Shown here piece by piece: positions 6,378 to 11,731 of a DNA stretch of 35,340 bases (positions are counted from its first letter, which is position 1; each line of letters starts with the position of its first letter). The notes under the pieces were generated by a model, which saw nothing but the letters and a program-made list of their open reading frames with translations, was not told the DNA's origin and made no database searches. A program made the position numbers and the translations under genes. Source of the stretch: a virus; the IMG/VR virus record IMGVR_UViG_3300028806_000027, positions 1-35,340 of that record, one strand, 5' to 3'.

Positions 6378-6599
6378 TTATGTACGCATTGGTATTGATA
6401 GTGCTAAATATAGCTTGCCTTTAATCATATCTCTGGTTTCTGCAAGCCTATTACTTTCATGATAGCTATACGCATTTGCCACTGCTATTAGTTTGTTAAG
6501 CACCACGGGAACAGTTGCCTGGGGAACAGTTTGTGTGTTATTAACAACCTTAACACTACAACTGTTCCCGGTTCCTACTCGTGATAACCCTCGTCTATC
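6378..6599 (-). pseudogene. Open frame without a start codon, probably the 3' part of the gene at 6718
   Basis: Reading minus, a stop-free frame gives LSRVGTGNSCSVKVVNNTQT and on through VLNKLIAVANAYSYHESNRL to IPMRT and a TAA at 6378-6380. It has no ATG, GTG or TTG with a ribosome site at its beginning. One extra T in the T6 run (A6 at 6600-6605 on the plus strand) fuses it to the upstream 47-residue frame, giving ~113 residues. It may be the true C-terminus of that protein or a decayed remnant. Confidence 0.4.
6506..6570. repeat. Cluster of GGGAACAGTT sites, direct and inverted
   Basis: CGGGAACAGTTG at 6506-6517 has a perfect inverted partner CAACTGTTCCCG at 6559-6570, and a third copy GGGAACAGTTT lies at 6522-6532, 15 bp after the first. 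Spacing and symmetry suggest protein-binding sites, but the region also lies in the start-less minus-strand frame. Confidence 0.5.
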
Positions 6600-6718
6600 A
6601 AAAAATCATTTTCCATGTATGTTACAAATTCCATCATCCTATCGCACTTGCAGTTATCATACCCACAATTGCACCAGTCGAGGTGCTCGTCCCCGTGCGG
6701 CTCATTGAGATTAAGCAT
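6575..6718 (-). CDS. Tiny Cys-containing protein
   Basis: A 47-residue frame, MLNLNEPHGDEHLDWCNCGY..., with the cluster WCNCGYDNCKC (four Cys within ten residues) that could bind a metal. GAGG lies 6 nt before ATG, and the ATG overlaps the end of the upstream gene by 8 nt, both good signs of translation. It may continue in the start-less frame below it after a one-base correction. Function unknown. Confidence 0.55.
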   Translation of the reverse strand: MLNLNEPHGDEHLDWCNCGYDNCKCDRMMEFVTYMENDFLIDEGYHE

Positions 6719-6845
6719 GAGTCACCTCACTAACCCTGGCTAATACTCCAGTGTCTAACATGAGATAAAACTGAGTGTCACCAACTACGTCAAGCCAATT
6801 TTCTTTGCTGTCCTTAATTCTTCCGTATACGTAAGAGATTTTCAT
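6711..6845 (-). CDS. Small protein of unknown function
   Basis: Starts at ATG 6843-6845 (MKISYVYGRIKDSKENWLDV), chosen because AAGGA lies 8 nt upstream. The longer frame from 6908 has no ribosome site. 44 residues, likely all-beta (VYGRIKDSKENW, DTQFYLMLDTGV). It belongs to the minus-strand operon starting near 7214. Confidence 0.55.
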   Translation of the reverse strand: MKISYVYGRIKDSKENWLDVVGDTQFYLMLDTGVLARVSEVTHA

Positions 6846-6953
6846 TTTTCGATCCTTCGAAAAGATTTGCTTAAATGCAGTATATTTGATTATAATATTA
6901 TTGTTCATTATATATTTTTGTATATTGTAATTTTAGTTTAGATATCCATATAT

Positions 6954-6986
6954 CATGTGCTACCTTTGCCCGTAGCACATGTTTTT
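6954..6986 (+). terminator. Rho-independent terminator, plus orientation
   Basis: CATGTGCTAC (6954-6963), an 8-nt loop and GTAGCACATG (6972-6981) are followed by TTTTT (6982-6986). The U-run is on the plus strand, so it would stop plus transcripts reading through the minus operon. It ends at the stop codon of the zinc-ribbon gene. Confidence 0.7.
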
Positions 6987-7125
6987 AGAATGGACATTCG
7001 TCTAGTGCTAAATTATCTAGACAATCCCAGCAGACTAACTCGCAATTATTCGCCGGGTGTATTTCGCATTCTGCATCGTCAGCATCTTTTATTTCTTCGC
7101 ATTCAAAACATCTATACATACTCAT
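6985..7125 (-). CDS. Tiny zinc-ribbon protein
   Basis: A 46-residue protein, MSMYRCFECEEIKDADDAEC..., with two CxxC pairs (CFEC at 6-9 and CWDC at 32-35) plus extra Cys at 20, 28 and 44, a zinc-ribbon arrangement. GGAG lies upstream. It starts 3 nt after the end of the membrane-peptide gene. Small zinc proteins of this kind act as phage regulators or host-protein binders. The target is unknown. Confidence 0.66.
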   Translation of the reverse strand: MSMYRCFECEEIKDADDAECEIHPANNCELVCWDCLDNLALDECPF

Positions 7126-7127
7126 TT

Positions 7128-7214
7128 TTATTTACTCCAGTTTTCTATCGCGTAATAAAGTACTAACCCAGTTGCTAGTGCTATTGTTATTGCTAAGTGA
7201 ATTGTTAGAATCAT
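7128..7214 (-). CDS. 28-residue membrane peptide
   Basis: MILTIHLAITIALATGLVLY followed by YAIENWSK: one hydrophobic segment with a polar C-terminus. AAAGG is upstream, and the gene sits first behind the near-consensus promoter at 7272-7299. The context and ribosome site make translation likely. The size fits a small membrane modulator or toxin-like peptide, but there is no family evidence. Confidence 0.58.
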   Translation of the reverse strand: MILTIHLAITIALATGLVLYYAIENWSK

Positions 7215-7271
7215 TTTTATTTACCTTTCTTTTGTGTTAATCTTAGAGCTGATGTATCAGTTCATATTTGT

Positions 7272-7303
7272 ATTATAGCATCCACTTGCTATATGTCAAG
7301 TGG
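7272..7303 (-). promoter_or_regulatory. Near-consensus promoter with overlapping operator
   Basis: On the minus strand TTGACA (7294-7299) and TATAAT (7272-7277) are separated by 16 bp. The inverted repeat CCACTTG (7282-7288) and CAAGTGG (7297-7303) overlaps the -35 box and spacer. The octamer TTGCTATA, seen in the RecE/Cro control region, is at 7286-7293. This is a strong repressible promoter for the minus-strand small-gene operon. Confidence 0.75.
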
Positions 7304-7307
7304 TTGA

Positions 7308-7337
7308 GTGAAATAATTCAAATATTCTGTGAAATAA
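7308..7337. promoter_or_regulatory. Two GTGAAATAA direct repeats 21 bp apart
   Basis: GTGAAATAA occurs at 7308-7316 and 7329-7337. The 21-bp period is two helical turns, placing both sites on the same DNA face between the divergent small operon and the small-terminase gene. It may bind an activator for the late plus-strand genes. Confidence 0.4.
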
Positions 7338-7369
7338 ATTATTAGTTAGTTATATAAGGGGCGTCAACG

Positions 7370-7879
7370 ATGAGCCAGGATGCTGAGTTAGATCGGTGGG
7401 GCAGTAAATACAAAGATGGGATGTGTGATGAACTCATTGAGATGTTTTCTAAAGGCAAAACACAAGCTCAGTTTTGTGCCAAACATTCAATAGCCACTGA
7501 TACTTTCCAAAAATGGCGTAAGAGCCACAAAGCATTCGATAAAGCATGTGAGTTAGCTCATAATAAAGCACGTGATTATTATGATGAGATGCGTCATGAA
7601 AACATGTTAGATCCGACTGTAAACTGGGGTACATTTAATAAAATGTATAGTGCTCGCTTTAATGTAGCTGACAAACGCACAGTGCGCGTGAAGGGCCTCG
7701 GCAAAGCAAAAGATGAGCGTGAAATGCTCAAATGCTTAAACAAAGCAGTCGATGAAGAAGAATTAACGCCCGATGAAGCACAAAAACTATCATCCCTGAT
7801 AGATATTAGTTTGAAGGTTAAGCAGACTTGTGAATTAGAAGATAGAATTGTTACTCTTGAGAACGGTCAGAAAACTTAA
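7370..7879 (+). CDS. Small terminase-like HTH protein
   Basis: 169 residues. An N-terminal HTH at ~25-65 (ELIEMFSKGKTQAQFCAKHS, then IATDTFQKWRKSHKAFDKAC) is followed by a helical segment ARDYYDEMRHENML and an acidic C-terminal helix region. The same order is seen in phage small terminases that recognise the packaging site and form rings. GGGG before ATG serves as ribosome site. It opens the plus-strand packaging/structural region and overlaps the convergent gene at 7876 by 4 nt. The large terminase is ~4 kb downstream with accessory genes between, so the assignment rests on the HTH pattern and position. Confidence 0.65.
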   Translation: MSQDAELDRWGSKYKDGMCDELIEMFSKGKTQAQFCAKHSIATDTFQKWRKSHKAFDKACELAHNKARDYYDEMRHENMLDPTVNWGTFNKMYSARFNVADKRTVRVKGLGKAKDEREMLKCLNKAVDEEELTPDEAQKLSSLIDISLKVKQTCELEDRIVTLENGQKT

Positions 7880-8175
7880 ACATGCTTCCAGCTTGCAATC
7901 AACATACCTAATGCAAACAAAACCAACGGCATACATATAGCACCGATTGCTAAGTTATATAAATTATGTATTTTAGTATCTATTTTCATATCTAGATTTT
8001 GTATTTTAGTATCAATTTTTGTATCTAGATTCTGTATTCTTACATCTAATCTTTCGATAGCTGCTTCAATACTAGAAAATTTACTATTTTGCTCTGATAA
8101 ACGTAGCTCGTGATGTCTAAGTTTTACTTCATGTTGTATCCATGCCTCATCGTGGATCGGTTCTATTGTGCTCAT
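7876..8175 (-). CDS. XhlA-like coiled-coil membrane protein
   Basis: 99 residues. The N-terminal half is soluble helix. Residues ~40-70 repeat IQNLDTKIDTK / IQNLDMKIDTK / IHNL as a coiled coil, and one membrane segment (~75-95, AIGAICMPLVLFALGMLIAS) ends in WKHV. This order (coiled coil then C-terminal membrane helix, ~90-100 residues) matches XhlA-type haemolysin/holin accessory proteins. It is a monocistronic minus gene among plus genes, with GAGG upstream and its own control region at 8211-8251. A holin-like or superinfection-exclusion role is possible. Confidence 0.55.
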   Translation of the reverse strand: MSTIEPIHDEAWIQHEVKLRHHELRLSEQNSKFSSIEAAIERLDVRIQNLDTKIDTKIQNLDMKIDTKIHNLYNLAIGAICMPLVLFALGMLIASWKHV

Positions 8176-8218
8176 ATTATTTACCTCTTTTTTTGTTTGA
8201 ATTAAGACTATAATATCA

Positions 8219-8248
8219 TAGCAAACTACTTACATGAAGCGATTGCTA
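8219..8248. promoter_or_regulatory. Operator-like TAGCAA ... TTGCTA repeat
   Basis: TAGCAA (8219-8224) and TTGCTA (8243-8248) form an inverted repeat with an 18-bp spacer, upstream of the minus-strand membrane gene. TTGCTACAATTTAATTT at 8243-8259 nearly repeats TTGCTATAATTTAATTT at 2142-2158, so the two control regions share more than the half-site. Confidence 0.45.
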
Positions 8249-8394
8249 CAATTTAATTTATCCCCGTTTTTTGTGCATAACTACATTAAGAATAGCGAAA
8301 ACCCTTTATATTATACTGACTTAAGAGTTTGTAAAGTTATTGATCAAAACTACTAAGCATGTTAATCTATATATCTTTTTATATTGGATAATAT

Positions 8395-8601
8395 ATGTCA
8401 TATGAATTTAAGTATATAACCACAGACCTTAATGAAGAAATCACTTATAAAATAAATAAAACTGATGGGATACTTAATTTATTATATTTTTTTGAGGAAT
8501 TCTTAATAGCTTCAGGTTATAGTGAAAGTACGGTTGAAGAAGTTATAAAAGAATATTTGGATGATACCCTTAAATATAATATCACTCCCAATTCGGAATA
8601 A
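8395..8601 (+). CDS. Small acidic protein of unknown function
   Basis: 68 residues, MSYEFKYITTDLNEEITYKI..., very acidic with a helical C-terminal half (STVEEVIKEYLDDTL). Weak GGAT ribosome site. Convergent with and overlapping the nuclease gene by 20 nt. No family recognised. The upstream gap (8252-8394) is AT-rich and shows no other gene. Confidence 0.55.
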   Translation: MSYEFKYITTDLNEEITYKINKTDGILNLLYFFEEFLIASGYSESTVEEVIKEYLDDTLKYNITPNSE

Positions 8602-9013
8602 CTGCTCCTAGTTTATTTTTTAACTCTGTATATTCTTTCTTACCGACTACATCTAGCCTAATCTTTGGATAATACTTAGCCATTCGCCTAATCTTTGTGC
8701 GGCTTTTGCTATCCATGAATCCTTTTACTTCTATATAGCGTGGCTCACTATCTTGCTTATCCCAAATCTTAAAATCAGGTAAATAGCTTCTAACCCCACG
8801 CTTAATTGCATTAAACCAGAAAACATCAGGCTCAAACTCCCATTTGTAGATAATCTTTTGTTTGATTAAGAAATTTAAATAGCGGGCAAAATTCGCCTCC
8901 CAGCCGCTGCGGAAATGTATATCTCCCAAATCGGAACGTTTACCTTGGTGCGCTGTAAATGTTTTAGGAATTCTTCTTGTCCTAAAAGGTTTTTTGAATT
9001 TGATACATGCCAT
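8582..9013 (-). CDS. DUF1064-like PD-(D/E)XK endonuclease
   Basis: 143 residues with the DUF1064 pattern: SGWEANFARYLNFLIKQKII (residues ~36-56, conserved Glu), YKWEFEPDVFWF, then RSYLPDFKIW with the catalytic Asp, and YIEVKGFMDSKSRTKIR with the E-x-K of the PD-(D/E)XK nuclease core, followed by MAKYYP. Proteins of this type often replace RusA-like resolvases in phages and are thought to cut branched DNA before packaging. AAAGGA precedes ATG. It is on the minus strand, opposite its neighbours, and shares the divergent region 9014-9081 with the gene at 9082. Confidence 0.78.
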   Translation of the reverse strand: MACIKFKKPFRTRRIPKTFTAHQGKRSDLGDIHFRSGWEANFARYLNFLIKQKIIYKWEFEPDVFWFNAIKRGVRSYLPDFKIWDKQDSEPRYIEVKGFMDSKSRTKIRRMAKYYPKIRLDVVGKKEYTELKNKLGAVIPNWE

Positions 9014-9036
9014 AATAGTCCTTTATTGGATGTGGT

Positions 9037-9053
9037 GTATTATTATATAATAC
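9037..9053. promoter_or_regulatory. Palindrome in divergent promoter region
   Basis: GTATTAT (9037-9043) and ATAATAC (9047-9053) around TAT, containing TATAAT, lie midway between the divergent nuclease gene and the gene at 9082. It could be an operator or paired -10 elements. No clean -35 was found. Confidence 0.35.
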
Positions 9054-9081
9054 AACTGAATATAATAATTGAGGTAGTGTT

Positions 9082-9405
9082 GTGACAGATAAAAGATTTA
9101 CAAATGAGAGATGCTCTGCAATCATTGATGCGATTGCGCATCATATACCGCACGATTTGGCTGCTGAGGCCAACGGCATATGCTATACAGAGTATTATGA
9201 CTGGCTTGAAACGGGTAGGGCGCATATGTTAGATGGCGTGGAAACTAAATATGCAAAATTTTATCAAGACATTAAGCGAGCTGAGATGCAAGCTATTCGT
9301 TCACATTTAGATATAATGAATGCTAGACCGGAACATTGGGAAGCACACGCTTGGATACTTCATCACAGATGGCCGCAATATTTTAATCAAAAGGAAACAG
9401 AATAA
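9082..9405 (+). CDS. HTH protein, second small-terminase candidate
   Basis: 107 residues from a GTG start with GAGG 6-8 nt upstream. It has a homeodomain-like HTH: RCSAIIDAIAHHIPHDLAAE, then ANGICYTEYYDWLETGRAHM, followed by a helix rich in Ala/Glu (YAKFYQDIKRAEMQAIRSHL) and the terminase-small-type ending EHWEAHAWILHHRWPQYF. That C-terminal pattern (W..A.W.L.RR.P..F) is common in phage DNA-binding small terminase subunits, arguably more so than in the gene at 7370. One of the two is probably the packaging subunit. Confidence 0.6.
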   Translation: MTDKRFTNERCSAIIDAIAHHIPHDLAAEANGICYTEYYDWLETGRAHMLDGVETKYAKFYQDIKRAEMQAIRSHLDIMNARPEHWEAHAWILHHRWPQYFNQKETE

Positions 9406-9408
9406 ATC

Positions 9409-9528
9409 ATGAAAGATAAGAAGAAAGAAAGTAAGAAAGAAGACGCACATAAGAAACATGAAAAGCATTTGATGGAAAAGCCAAAAGCTATGAAAGCAAA
9501 GATAAAGAAAAAGAAAGATTGCCCATAA
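9409..9528 (+). CDS. 39-residue lysine-rich protein
   Basis: MKDKKKESKKEDAHKKHEKH..., nearly half Lys. It lies 3 nt after the HTH gene's stop and is followed 10 nt later by the next ATG, in an operon-like run. It could neutralise packaged DNA or be a disordered adaptor. Ribosome site is weak (AAGGA 10-13 nt away). Confidence 0.5.
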   Translation: MKDKKKESKKEDAHKKHEKHLMEKPKAMKAKIKKKKDCP

Positions 9529-9538
9529 GGAGATTATC

Positions 9539-9724
9539 ATGAGTGGAAAATATGTTTCGGACAAGCCTGATGGCTATATGAGAACACGTAACAATGTTTA
9601 TCTTGAGCGTGAAACAAAGCTTCAAGACAGAACATTCAGAGAACAAGGGGCATTGCGTAATTTGCCGCCACAAAGCAAGAAAAATTACGGTAAGAACGAT
9701 CTGCGAATAGACAAAGACAGATAA
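9539..9724 (+). CDS. Small charged protein of unknown function
   Basis: 61 residues, MSGKYVSDKPDGYMRTRNNV..., with a strong AAGGAG site. Highly charged and probably flexible (ERETKLQDRTFREQG, PPQSKKNYGKNDLRIDKDR). It may be a minor virion or packaging accessory given its place before a fibre gene. No family recognised. Confidence 0.62.
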   Translation: MSGKYVSDKPDGYMRTRNNVYLERETKLQDRTFREQGALRNLPPQSKKNYGKNDLRIDKDR

Positions 9725-9753
9725 TTAGCTCTAGACAAACATAGGTCTCTCTC

Positions 9754-9783
9754 TTATAGTTATGGTGAAATTAATAACTATAA
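9754..9783 (+). promoter_or_regulatory. 10-bp inverted repeat just upstream of the collagen-like gene
   Basis: TTATAGTTAT (9754-9763) and ATAACTATAA (9774-9783) are perfect complements with a 10-nt spacer. The repeat ends 1 bp before AGGGA, the ribosome site of the gene at 9798. It could act as an operator or as an mRNA hairpin affecting translation. Confidence 0.5.
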
Positions 9784-9797
9784 AAGGGATATTTACT

Positions 9798-10685
9798 ATG
9801 TCTACTAACATGAAAGGATGTTGTACAGGACCTGCGGGCCCGGTCGGTCCGCAAGGCGTCCAAGGATTGCAAGGTCCATCTGGCGCGGATGGTGCAGCAG
9901 GTGCTCAAGGGCCGGCTGGTCTAAATGGTGCTCCGGGTGTGAACGGAGTAGCTGGACCAGTCGGCCCGATGGGTGCTGCTGGCGTCAACGGAGCTAATGG
10001 CCTTAATGGTGCTAATGGTGCTCAAGGCCCACAAGGTGACCAGGGCGCAGCTGGCGTTAATGGCGCAGCCGGGTTAAATGGTGCTCCTGGCTTAGCTGGC
10101 TTGCCAGGTGCTCAAGGCCCGATGGGATTACAAGGCCCTCAAGGGTTACAAGGTTTACAAGGCGTTCCTGGTGACTGTGTTAACTGTCCGTGCGAGGGCG
10201 CAGGCGTTGAATATGCAGAAGTTTACTCTAATGCTATTCAAAATCTAGCGGTTTCCCCTGGACTTAATATGCCCGGTGGTGTTGTAATATTAGAAAAAAC
10301 TGTGGTGGCTACTGCTAATATAGACGTCTCCAAGGCAGCTACAACAGGTCAAATCACGGTAAACCGAAAGGGTTGGTATGATGTTGCGACCGGTATTTGC
10401 GGCGCCTTAAATCCTGTGCCTTCTCCGTTGCCATGCTGGACATTGTCGTTGTTTAAAAATGGCGTATTAGTTCCAGGATCAACATTTGCTAATCAGACTA
10501 TTAGTCCCGAACAGGCATCTAATGAGATTGTTGCAGATGTTTATTTATATTGTGCAGCTGGTGACGTCTTAGCTTTAGCAAGTACGAGTACAAATCCGGT
10601 AATCTTATCATCTCCTACGCTAGGCACTAATGCTCAGCCGTCTTGTGGTTATTTAAAAATCAGTTCCCTTCAGCTTGACGTCTAG
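9798..10685 (+). CDS. Collagen-like fibre protein
   Basis: 295 residues from ATG 9798 (GGGA upstream, the start at 9762 lacks a site). Residues ~10-125 are Gly-X-Y repeats ([23 protein letters not shown] types) that form a collagen triple helix. A Cys-rich hinge follows ([12 protein letters not shown], with CC near the N-terminus too). The last ~160 residues look like a C1q/BclA-type beta domain: [20 protein letters not shown], then [16 protein letters not shown] and [14 protein letters not shown], which trimerises and may bind sugars. Phages use such proteins as head or tail fibres and decoration. It sits among packaging genes rather than with the tail cluster and is flanked by a hairpin on each side. 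Confidence 0.85.
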   Translation: MSTNMKGCCTGPAGPVGPQGVQGLQGPSGADGAAGAQGPAGLNGAPGVNGVAGPVGPMGAAGVNGANGLNGANGAQGPQGDQGAAGVNGAAGLNGAPGLAGLPGAQGPMGLQGPQGLQGLQGVPGDCVNCPCEGAGVEYAEVYSNAIQNLAVSPGLNMPGGVVILEKTVVATANIDVSKAATTGQITVNRKGWYDVATGICGALNPVPSPLPCWTLSLFKNGVLVPGSTFANQTISPEQASNEIVADVYLYCAAGDVLALASTSTNPVILSSPTLGTNAQPSCGYLKISSLQLDV

Positions 10686-10693
10686 TTAAATTA

Positions 10694-10727
10694 ATATCCG
10701 GCTTTATATTGTTATAAAGCCGGATAT
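10694..10727 (+). terminator. 15-bp perfect hairpin after the collagen-like gene
   Basis: ATATCCGGCTTTATA (10694-10708) and TATAAAGCCGGATAT (10713-10727) with a 4-nt loop TTGT. There is no run of T's, but the stem is very stable, so it probably ends or protects the collagen-like mRNA. Confidence 0.65.
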
Positions 10728-10769
10728 ATATAATAATATCATTAGTTTATTTAAAAAAAGGTTATTAGT

Positions 10770-10961
10770 ATGGCTAAAGATAACAAATGGATTGAGAAAG
10801 CATTGCCACCATCTAGTAAGGGTAAGTTACATAAGAAACTTGGCGTAAAACAGGGCGATAAAATCCCCGAAAAGAAGCTAAAAGCAGCAGAAAAGAAAGG
10901 CGGTAAACTGGCTAAAGAGGCCAACTTAGCACAAACTTTAGGTAAAATGAAGAAAAAATGA
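10770..10961 (+). CDS. Small basic conserved phage protein
   Basis: 63 residues: NKWIEKALPPSSKGKLHKKL, then GVKQGDKIPEKKLKAAEKKG and LAQTLGKMKKK. This KGxLHKxLGVxxGxKIPxKKL pattern recurs in many tailed-phage genomes as an uncharacterised small basic protein near the packaging/structural genes. It may be DNA- or RNA-binding. AAAGG upstream. ATGA overlap with the next gene. Confidence 0.72.
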   Translation: MAKDNKWIEKALPPSSKGKLHKKLGVKQGDKIPEKKLKAAEKKGGKLAKEANLAQTLGKMKKK

Positions 10962-11146
10962 TGGGAATGATTCAAAATAGATTAGACGAATTCAATATGT
11001 GTGCAGAAATGTTAGAGATTAATGCTATTGAATTGAATAAATGGATGGAATGCATAGCTACAACTTTAACTGAGCGTGCAAAAAAGAGCATACACAAGCC
11101 AGGGGTTTATGTTTTTAATATGTCTATTGATGAAATCAAGGATTAG
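10958..11146 (+). CDS. Small protein of unknown function
   Basis: 62 residues (MMGMIQNRLDEFNMCAEMLE...), helical, ATGA-coupled to the previous gene. ATG 10961 and 10967 are alternative starts. No family recognised. Confidence 0.58.
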   Translation: MMGMIQNRLDEFNMCAEMLEINAIELNKWMECIATTLTERAKKSIHKPGVYVFNMSIDEIKD

Positions 11147-11151
11147 TAGAT

Positions 11152-11340
11152 ATGATAACTATCTTAAATTCATGGGTTGAGAAAACCAAATCTAAAAAAA
11201 AAGCTGAAACTGCCCCAGCTTATGAAAAGTCGGTTTATCGCAATGACTTTGCACAGCAGACTAGAAAACCTGATAAACGTAGCACGCCGTGTCTTAAAAT
11301 GACAATGAACCGGTCAAACTCAAGTACTTTTAGGAAGTAA
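11152..11340 (+). CDS. Small basic protein of unknown function
   Basis: 62 residues, MITILNSWVEKTKSKKKAET..., Lys/Arg/Ser-rich and apparently disordered. Five nt after the previous stop, two before the next start, so part of the run leading to the large terminase. No family recognised. Confidence 0.55.
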   Translation: MITILNSWVEKTKSKKKAETAPAYEKSVYRNDFAQQTRKPDKRSTPCLKMTMNRSNSSTFRK

Positions 11341-11341
11341 T

Positions 11342-11530
11342 ATGATGAATGATTGGATTGATGTTAAAGATAGATTGCCAGCTGATGGCGATGAAGTTAT
11401 AGCTTTTAATGGCAATAATGTAGGGGCATTGACTTATTTTAAGAGAGAGAATCTCTGGTGTGATTACCACAGCTATTATTGGCCAAAAGTAATATATTGG
11501 ATGCCTTTGCCTCCGCTACCAAAGGAGTAA
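11342..11530 (+). CDS. DUF551-like small protein
   Basis: 62 residues with the DUF551 signature: WIDVKDRLPADGDEVIAF at the N-terminus and VIYWMPLPPLP at the C-terminus. DUF551 proteins are common in phages and have no established function. AGGAAG lies before ATG. Short intergenic distances place it in the pre-terminase operon. Confidence 0.78.
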   Translation: MMNDWIDVKDRLPADGDEVIAFNGNNVGALTYFKRENLWCDYHSYYWPKVIYWMPLPPLPKE

Positions 11531-11536
11531 TATAAT

Positions 11537-11731
11537 ATGCAATGCAGACAATGCAATTATCCCGAAAGCCATGTAGTCATGACTACAAAAGATGATAGAC
11601 GCAATCAGTTATTGCGTAGGCGTGAGTGCATTAAATGCGGTGTACGTTTTACTACTCAAGAAGATTTAAGACTAAGTGGTAGTGGTCAAGACTATAAAAC
11701 TATACCTCCCAAATCGGTATTAGACAAATGA
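11537..11731 (+). CDS. NrdR-like zinc-ribbon protein
   Basis: 64 residues that match the N-terminal zinc ribbon of NrdR: CRQCNYPESHVV, then LRRRECIKCGVRFTTQEDL, with Cys pairs at 3/6 and ~32/35. NrdR's ATP-cone domain is absent. It may be a minimal DNA-binding regulator or a virion-associated zinc protein. AAGGAG precedes ATG. Its stop overlaps the large terminase start (ATGA), so the two are co-translated. Confidence 0.75.
   Translation: MQCRQCNYPESHVVMTTKDDRRNQLLRRRECIKCGVRFTTQEDLRLSGSGQDYKTIPPKSVLDK

Noticed and set aside
6506-6570. CRISPR-like array
   Set aside because: Only three ~11-bp copies, one inverted, with unequal spacing and no leader or Cas genes.
7128-7214. tRNA or small RNA gene in the 7130-7260 gap
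   Set aside because: No cloverleaf. The sequence instead contains a membrane-peptide ORF with ribosome site and promoter.
9798-10200. Tandem nucleotide repeat
   Set aside because: The repetition is explained by collagen Gly-X-Y codons.
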